From the NCBI GenBank assembly GCA_030596245.1, contig JAUVKN010000090.1, forward strand, positions 1-12,907: a stretch of DNA of 12,907 nt, read 5' to 3'. The notes beneath the pieces are model-generated. The model saw nothing but the letters and a program-made list of their open reading frames with translations. It was not told the DNA's origin and made no database searches. A program made the position numbers and the translations under genes. Below, piece after piece: positions 7,783 to 12,907 of this stretch (position 1 is its first letter; every line of letters begins with the position of its first letter). This DNA is from Bacteroidia bacterium. GTDB taxonomy: Bacteria; Bacteroidota; Bacteroidia; Bacteroidales; GCA-2748055.

Positions 7783-10700
7783 ATGAGAAGGAATGTGCGC
7801 ATAGTAACCCTGCTGATCCTGCTGCTTAGTACAGCAGGGCTGTCTGCTCAGTTTTACAATGGGATGCAGATGAACTTCGGGAAGAACCGGGTACAGTACA
7901 ACAACCGGTACTGGAAATTTTACCGGTTTGAACGATTTGATGTCTACTCATACGAACATGGTACTGATCTTTCTCTGTATGTTGCTGACTTTGTAGAGAA
8001 AGAACTGGCACTTATAGAACGGTTCTTCGACTATGAGATCGAAAGAAGGCTCATCTTCCTGACATACAATAAATTATCTGACTTCAGGCAGAGCAACATC
8101 GGGCTGATATCGGAAGCTGAGCAGTACAACATTGGGGGAACCACCCAGATCATTCAGAATAAAGTATTCCTCTATTTCAATGGTGACCATGTGAACTTCG
8201 AGCGGCAGATAAGAGCTGCCATTGCTGAAGTACTGCTTACTGAAATGATGTTCGGAAACGGTTTGAGGGATAACCTGACAAACTCCACAATGATCAACCT
8301 GCCCGAATGGTACCTGGAAGGACTGATCTCTTTTGTTTCCAATCCCTGGGATTATGATCTGGCAAATCGCGTGAAAGACGGGATTGTATCTGGTAAATAC
8401 AAGAAATTTATAAATCTGCAGGATGATGATGCGCGGTATGCAGGGCACTCTTTCTGGAAGTATGTGGCAGATCTTTACGGAGCTTCCATCATTCCACAGA
8501 TCCTATACATCACCAAGATCAACAAAAATGCTGAAAGTGGATTTCTCTATGTGCTTGGTAGTAAATTGAAGGAACTATCCATCGACTGGACTGCTTACTA
8601 CCTTGGACTTTATACATCCCAGGAGGAGAGCGCCGGATTGCCTGAACAGGGTAAGATACTTAAGCGCCCAAACAAAAGAAGGGTATACCAGAACATCAGG
8701 ATCAGTCCCGATGGTGTTCATGTGGCTTATGTTACCAACCAGAAGGGACAGTATAAGATCTGGATGCACAATGATGTGACAAATAAGCAGCACAGGATCT
8801 ATAAGCGGGGACAGAAACTGGATCAGATCAATGACTATTCTATTCCTGTGATAGCATGGCATCCCTCCTCAGAGGTCCTTAGTTTTGTGACCGAGGAGAA
8901 AGGATTTCTAAAAATACATTTTTACAACCTTGAAACGCGTAATCTCACCACCAGGAACCTGCTCTTCTTTGAGAAGATCCTGGATCTTAGTTTCTCCCCG
9001 GATGCCAGAAAACTTGTGTTTTCAGCAGTAGCCGACGGACAGACCGATATCTGGGTTTACGATATCGCCTCCTCCACCAATGAGCGAATCACCAATGACC
9101 TGGCCGATGACTTTCAACCCAGGTTCATAAACAATATGAAGAACATCTCCTTCGTTTCCAACAGACGATTTGATGCCCTGTTTAAGGACCAGGACCCTGA
9201 AAACAATACCACCACAGCCTTTGCTGTATTTGTTTACGATTATGCCGGTAAAGATCTCCAACTCCAGAAAATATCGGAGGGTAACTACATCAACCATACC
9301 CAGCCCCTCTCTCCCGGAAGGAATGAATTCTTCTATCTAAGTGATAAAAACGGGATCGTGAACCGGTACTACGCAAAATATGACAGTCTCATCAGCCTGG
9401 TCGATACCACCATTCACTACCGGTATTTTGCAAATAGCTACCCACTTTCCAATTACAAAAGAAACATTCTATCCCAGGATATTAATACGGAGACAAGCGA
9501 GATAGCAGAGATTGTCTACAACGATAACAGGTATCATATGTATAAATACCCCATCGGACTTGATCGAAAATATGGGGATAAATTGGAGCCTACTGAATAC
9601 CGGGACAGGCATGTGAACAGGCTCATGCGTGAAGATTCCATTCACCACGTTGAGAGAAAGGTAATCTCCATGAAAGACATTGCCAACAACCAGCTTGTTC
9701 ATGATGGAGATACCATTTCACTTCAGTCATTCAGGATTGATATTAATAACTACATCTTCGAAAGGGAGAAACTCAACTACTATAACAATCAGCTTAGGAG
9801 CAGGAACCTGAACCTGGTCCTCGATTCGGCCCAGGATAAAAGTATGATGTACATCGATTACTCGACTGCATTTTATCCAAACAAACTGGTCAATCAGATC
9901 GATTTCAGTTTCCTCAATGCATCATATCAAGCTTTCACCGGGGGAGCATTCTATTACAATCCTGGTCTGAACCTGCTCTTCAAGGTGGGGGCCAATGACC
10001 TGTTTGAAGACTATCGATTGGTAGGTGGTATCAGATTTGCCACCGATTTTGACAGCAATGAGTACCTGCTAAGTTTTGAAAACCTGAAAACCCAATTGGA
10101 TAAACAGCTGCTTTTTCACAGACAGGTATTTAAAAACTACACCTATACCTCCTATATCAAGACCTTTACCCATGAACTCCTGGGTTCTCTGAAATATCCC
10201 CTGAACCAAACCCTGGCCATTAAGGGCACCGCTTCGTTCAGACACGACAATACCGTATTCCTATCCACAGATATCGGAAACCTGAACGAACCCAACATTG
10301 TGAAAGTCTGGGGAGGAGTAAAAGCTGAACTGATCTTTGATAACACCCGGTTACTTGGAACAAATCTGTATAGCGGGATGCGTTACAAAATATTCGGTGA
10401 GGCCTACCGACAGGTGAATGCATCCAAATCAGACCTATTCGTCATTGGAGGTGATTTCCGCCATTATACAAGGATCCATCGCACACTGATCTGGGCCAAC
10501 CGGTTCGCTGCGAGCACATCCTTTGGCAGGAGCCCTCTGATCTACTATCTGGGAAGTGTGGATAACTGGATCAACCTTGCCCAGAATCGCGTACCTACAT
10601 TCGACGGATCAGTGGACATCGATTACACCCGGAACTACGCTTACCAGGCCCTGGCCACCAATGTGAGAGGATTCTCTCAAAACATAAGAAATGGAAGCAA

Positions 10701-11055
10701 TTTTGCAGTTATCAACAGTGAACTACGTTGGCCAATTTTTCGATACCTGGCCGGTCACCCCCTGAGTTCAGGGTTCCTGAACAATTTCCAGGTAGTGGGC
10801 TTTGCAGATGTGGGTAGTGCCTGGAGCGGACTACACCCTTTCTCCGATGAGAACGCATGGAATAAGGAAGTAATCACAAACGGACCCTTAACCATCACAC
10901 TGGATGCCAACAGGGATCCCATCGTGGCGGGTTATGGAGTCGGAGTAAGAGGTCAGCTGCTTGGGTACTTTATCCGCCTTGACTGGGCATGGGGTATAGA
11001 GAACAGGGAGATTCAACCAAGGATGTTTTATCTCTCCTTGAGTCTCGATTTCTAA
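7783..11055 (+). CDS. Outer-membrane protein: degenerate peptidase-MA-like domain, TolB-like propeller, Omp85-like barrel
   Basis: This 1090-residue protein starts with a Sec signal peptide (cleavage probably near residue 22, L-S-A-Q). Residues about 40-270 resemble a gluzincin peptidase MA-like domain. The zinc HExxH site is replaced by A145-A-I-A-E149, while the downstream L173-P-E-W-Y-L-E179-G motif is kept, so it is probably not catalytic. Residues about 295-530 hold TolB/PD40 propeller repeats, with I307-S-P-D-G311 and SFSPDARKL near 403-411, each followed by strands such as KIWMHN or DIWVYD. The C-terminal part (about 700-1090) is a beta barrel with Omp85-superfamily signs: V961-R-G-F964, which matches the loop-6 (V/I)RG(F/Y) motif, then N-S-E-L-R-W-P, GFADVGSAW, and a terminal Phe. 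No POTRA domains are visible. Such proteins are often labelled translocation protein TolB; the actual role, perhaps outer-membrane assembly or export, is unknown. An M20 hydrolase gene follows after 31 bp. Confidence 0.85.
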   Translation: MRRNVRIVTLLILLLSTAGLSAQFYNGMQMNFGKNRVQYNNRYWKFYRFERFDVYSYEHGTDLSLYVADFVEKELALIERFFDYEIERRLIFLTYNKLSDFRQSNIGLISEAEQYNIGGTTQIIQNKVFLYFNGDHVNFERQIRAAIAEVLLTEMMFGNGLRDNLTNSTMINLPEWYLEGLISFVSNPWDYDLANRVKDGIVSGKYKKFINLQDDDARYAGHSFWKYVADLYGASIIPQILYITKINKNAESGFLYVLGSKLKELSIDWTAYYLGLYTSQEESAGLPEQGKILKRPNKRRVYQNIRISPDGVHVAYVTNQKGQYKIWMHNDVTNKQHRIYKRGQKLDQINDYSIPVIAWHPSSEVLSFVTEEKGFLKIHFYNLETRNLTTRNLLFFEKILDLSFSPDARKLVFSAVADGQTDIWVYDIASSTNERITNDLADDFQPRFINNMKNISFVSNRRFDALFKDQDPENNTTTAFAVFVYDYAGKDLQLQKISEGNYINHTQPLSPGRNEFFYLSDKNGIVNRYYAKYDSLISLVDTTIHYRYFANSYPLSNYKRNILSQDINTETSEIAEIVYNDNRYHMYKYPIGLDRKYGDKLEPTEYRDRHVNRLMREDSIHHVERKVISMKDIANNQLVHDGDTISLQSFRIDINNYIFEREKLNYYNNQLRSRNLNLVLDSAQDKSMMYIDYSTAFYPNKLVNQIDFSFLNASYQAFTGGAFYYNPGLNLLFKVGANDLFEDYRLVGGIRFATDFDSNEYLLSFENLKTQLDKQLLFHRQVFKNYTYTSYIKTFTHELLGSLKYPLNQTLAIKGTASFRHDNTVFLSTDIGNLNEPNIVKVWGGVKAELIFDNTRLLGTNLYSGMRYKIFGEAYRQVNASKSDLFVIGGDFRHYTRIHRTLIWANRFAASTSFGRSPLIYYLGSVDNWINLAQNRVPTFDGSVDIDYTRNYAYQALATNVRGFSQNIRNGSNFAVINSELRWPIFRYLAGHPLSSGFLNNFQVVGFADVGSAWSGLHPFSDENAWNKEVITNGPLTITLDANRDPIVAGYGVGVRGQLLGYFIRLDWAWGIENREIQPRMFYLSLSLDF

Positions 11056-11086
11056 AAGCCCGAAAGATTGCTGAATTTTCAACCAG

Positions 11087-12286
11087 ATGAGTATACAAAA
11101 CCAAATAGAAACCCTGCTATCGGATCAACAGCTGGAGGAGCTGATTGAGATACGCCGGCACCTCCATCGGTTCCCTGAACCCTCTTTTGAAGAGCACGAA
11201 ACCTCAGCATACATCAGGAGGATTCTGGATGACTGGGGCATTGAATACAAATTCCCCATAGTGGAAACCGGTATTCTTGCCCGTATCAGGGGAAGCAATC
11301 CCGGGAAAAGAATTGCACTTCGATCAGATATGGATGCGTTGCCCATCACTGAACAATCCGGACTGGAATTCCAGTCACAAAATCAGGGAATTATGCATGC
11401 CTGTGGTCACGATGTGCATATGACCTCCTTGCTGGGAGCCATTCGAGTGCTTGATCAACTGAAAGAACAAATAGATGGTGAGGTGCTCTTTCTGTTCCAG
11501 CCGGGTGAGGAGAAAGTTCCCGGAGGGGCAAAGTTGATGCTTGAAGAGGGGATCTTTGAGGGACAGAAACCCGATATGATCATTGCCCAGCATGTATTGC
11601 CTGACATGGACGCAGGTCATGTGGGATTCAAACCGGGGATCTATATGGCCTCAAACGATGAAATTTACATTACAGTCAAAGGAAAGGGCGGGCATGGTGC
11701 ACTTCCTCAGCACATTAACGATCCGATTCTGATGGCCTCCCACATACTCATCTCCCTGCAACAGGAGATCAACCGCAAATCGCCAAGTGATGTTCCCACA
11801 GTACTCTCCTTTGGCAAGGTTATCGCCAACGGAGCTACGAATGTGATTCCCGACCATGTAACTCTCGAAGGTACCCTCCGTACCATGAATGAAACGTGGA
11901 GAAAAGAGGCTCACCGGCTCATTGATCGGATTGCTACCGGCATTGCGTCCAGCATGGGCGGATCTTGCGATGTAGAGATCCGTCACGGATATCCTGTTTT
12001 GCATAACGACGAACAACTTACTGAAGCATCGAAAAACAAAGCAGTTGAGTTGCTGGGGAAAGACCAGGTGGAAGATATGGACATTCGGATGACAGCAGAA
12101 GATTTTGCATGGTTTGCTCAAACTATCCCGGGGATGATGTTTCGCCTGGGGATAAGAGAACCGGGATCAGACCAGGTTTTTCCTCTTCATACACCCGGAT
12201 TCAGGGTGGATGAATCGGCATTGAAAACCGGCATATCACTCCTCTCCTTCTTGTCTGTAGAATTACTAAAAATGACACCTGTTTAA
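11087..12286 (+). CDS. M20 family amidohydrolase (N-acyl-amino-acid deacylase type)
   Basis: This 399-residue cytoplasmic metallohydrolase is of the M20D/aminoacylase type (relatives include hippurate hydrolase and N-acetyldiaminopimelate deacetylase). It hydrolyses the amide bond of N-acylated amino acids or small peptides; the exact substrate is not readable from sequence. The metal ligands of this family are present: H104-A-C106-G-H108-D-V-H111, P139-G-E-E142 (E141 is the probable general base), Q-H169-V, and H368 in P-L-H-T-P-G-F. The lid/dimerisation domain (about 185-285) begins near the GKGGHGALPQ motif. Near the end AEDFAWFAQTIPG is also characteristic. It starts 31 bp after the outer-membrane protein gene without an obvious promoter or terminator between, so they may be co-transcribed. 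There is no signal peptide. Confidence 0.93.
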   Translation: MSIQNQIETLLSDQQLEELIEIRRHLHRFPEPSFEEHETSAYIRRILDDWGIEYKFPIVETGILARIRGSNPGKRIALRSDMDALPITEQSGLEFQSQNQGIMHACGHDVHMTSLLGAIRVLDQLKEQIDGEVLFLFQPGEEKVPGGAKLMLEEGIFEGQKPDMIIAQHVLPDMDAGHVGFKPGIYMASNDEIYITVKGKGGHGALPQHINDPILMASHILISLQQEINRKSPSDVPTVLSFGKVIANGATNVIPDHVTLEGTLRTMNETWRKEAHRLIDRIATGIASSMGGSCDVEIRHGYPVLHNDEQLTEASKNKAVELLGKDQVEDMDIRMTAEDFAWFAQTIPGMMFRLGIREPGSDQVFPLHTPGFRVDESALKTGISLLSFLSVELLKMTPV

Positions 12287-12305
12287 AATATTTTCCCACT
12301 CACGA

Positions 12306-12335
12306 TTGTAAAACAAAAATTTGCGACTAAATTTG
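12306..12335 (+). promoter_or_regulatory. Promoter of the ferredoxin gene
   Basis: TTG (12306-12308), a 19-nt spacer and TAAATTTG (12328-12335) give a full Bacteroidota -33/-7 match. The implied transcription start is near 12341-12343, about 20 nt before the ferredoxin ATG at 12364. With the terminator at 12560-12590 it makes the ferredoxin a monocistronic unit. Confidence 0.65.
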
Positions 12336-12363
12336 CCGCGTAAGAATTAAAAAAATTGAAGAT

Positions 12364-12531
12364 ATGGCTTACGTAATTTCAGATGAATGTACTGCATGTG
12401 GTACCTGTATTGATGAATGCCCGGTCGAAGCTATCAGCGAAGGAGATATTTATGTCATTGACCCTGAACTGTGTACTGACTGTGGAGCATGTGCCGATGT
12501 ATGTCCCGTTGAAGCAATCAGCCCTGAATAG
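12364..12531 (+). CDS. 2[4Fe-4S] ferredoxin
   Basis: This 55-residue cytoplasmic electron carrier is of the clostridial type. The start MAYVISDEC is typical. Two cluster motifs are present: C9-T-A-C12-G-T-C15-I-D-E-C19-P and C37-T-D-C40-G-A-C43-A-D-V-C47-P. Each is CxxCxxCxxxCP, so the two cubane clusters share ligands in the standard crossed pattern. The halves are internal duplications (CPVEAIS occurs twice). The protein ends in TAG at 12529-12531. It would shuttle electrons for anaerobic metabolism, for example with pyruvate:ferredoxin oxidoreductase or Rnf; the partner is not shown here. A strong promoter lies upstream and a terminator directly downstream, consistent with an independently and highly expressed gene. 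Confidence 0.96.
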   Translation: MAYVISDECTACGTCIDECPVEAISEGDIYVIDPELCTDCGACADVCPVEAISPE

Positions 12532-12559
12532 GGTCGGGAGTACCAAAAAATGAATAGGG

Positions 12560-12590
12560 AGACCGCCTCAAAAGGGCGGTCTTTCTTTTT
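12560..12590 (+). terminator. Rho-independent terminator of the ferredoxin gene
   Basis: AGACCGCC (12560-12567) pairs with GGCGGTCT (12575-12582) around a 7-nt loop, followed by a T-rich run (12582-12590). This is a strong GC-rich stem with a T tract about 30 bp after the ferredoxin stop, and it separates this gene from the ion channel gene. Confidence 0.92.
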
Positions 12591-12620
12591 GTTGTGGCAG
12601 ATGAGAAAATGCTAACTTTG
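12589..12620 (+). promoter_or_regulatory. Promoter of the ion channel gene
   Basis: TAACTTTG (12613-12620) is a perfect TAnnTTTG -7 element. A TTG at 12592-12594 lies 18 nt upstream, and another at 12589-12591 lies 21 nt upstream, overlapping the T tract of the ferredoxin terminator. The implied transcription start at about 12625-12628 nearly coincides with the only possible start codon, GTG 12628. Confidence 0.6.
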
Positions 12621-12627
12621 GGTACAG

Positions 12628-12907
12628 GTGAGGCTTAGAACAAAAATATTTGCCATTATTTTCGGTACCAAAACACGTGCTGGAAATACATTCGATGTAT
12701 TCCTGTTATGGATGATCATTCTGAGTGTAACAGTGGTAGTCCTGGAGAGTGTCCGGCCGCTGAGAGAAACATACCATGATCTATTCATACATGTGGAATG
12801 GATCTTCACCATTGCTTTCACACTTGAGTACCTCCGCGGTTTTGGTACGTGCCCTCCAACTGAGCAAACATAAGATTATCGTCTTTTTTGGTGTCGTCTT
12901 AACCCTG
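12628..12907 (+). pseudogene. Voltage-gated ion channel gene with internal deletion and frameshift, partial
   Basis: From GTG 12628 the frame encodes a basic N-terminus, TM segment S1 (about residues 24-43, FDVFLLWMIILSV...) and S2 (about 50-69, HVEWIFTIAFTLEYL). These are typical of bacterial six-TM potassium channels (Ion_trans family). At about 12832-12840 this frame departs into GFGTCPPTEQT and stops (TAA 12871-12873). In another frame 12839-12907 reads VLVRALQLSKHKIIVFFGVV, which looks like the S4-S5 linker and start of S5. S3 and the S4 voltage sensor, normally about 60-75 residues, are absent. The gene has therefore probably lost an internal segment whose removal shifted the frame. The rest lies beyond the window. 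The GTG is forced, since an in-frame stop at 12613 lies just upstream. Assembly error is the alternative. Confidence 0.78.

Overview
The window reads as a chromosomal segment of a Bacteroidota bacterium, probably a marine or anaerobic Bacteroidales/Marinilabiliales-type lineage (the lineage is an inference). The evidence is Bacteroidota-style promoter boxes (TAnnTTTG -7 elements with TTG about 18-19 nt upstream), weak Shine-Dalgarno sequences, a DUF4369-type TlpA lipoprotein relic, a DUF1573 protein, and a large outer-membrane protein carrying TolB-like repeats. There is no tRNA, rRNA, CRISPR array, transposase or phage gene. It looks like ordinary core chromosome with two decayed genes.

Layout. 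Minus strand, 1-2419: a serine beta-lactamase-fold hydrolase cut by the window edge (1-859), and a two-gene membrane operon, nfeD-like then qmcA-like SPFH protein (2373 down to 1001), with its own promoter near 2391-2419. Plus strand, 2487-6482: polyphosphate kinase ppk1, the GTPase chaperone meaB 27 bp later, and a broken TlpA-type lipoprotein thioredoxin gene. Convergent to it on the minus strand is a secreted DUF1573 protein (6519-7601). A 181-bp divergent spacer separates that gene from a 1090-residue secreted protein with a degenerate peptidase-MA-like domain, a TolB-like propeller and an Omp85-like barrel (7783-11055). It is followed by an M20 amidohydrolase (11087-12286), a 55-residue 2[4Fe-4S] ferredoxin with clear promoter and terminator (12306-12590), and the start of a voltage-gated ion channel gene that is also broken (12628 to the window end).

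How the genes relate. nfeD and qmcA homologues form the classic membrane-microdomain pair. ppk1 and meaB are probably co-transcribed but have no obvious shared pathway. The 1090-residue protein and the M20 peptidase may share a transcript. I see no new defence, mobile or biosynthetic system. The most notable items are the three-part outer-membrane protein and two genes that have each lost a central segment, which could be genuine decay or an assembly artefact.
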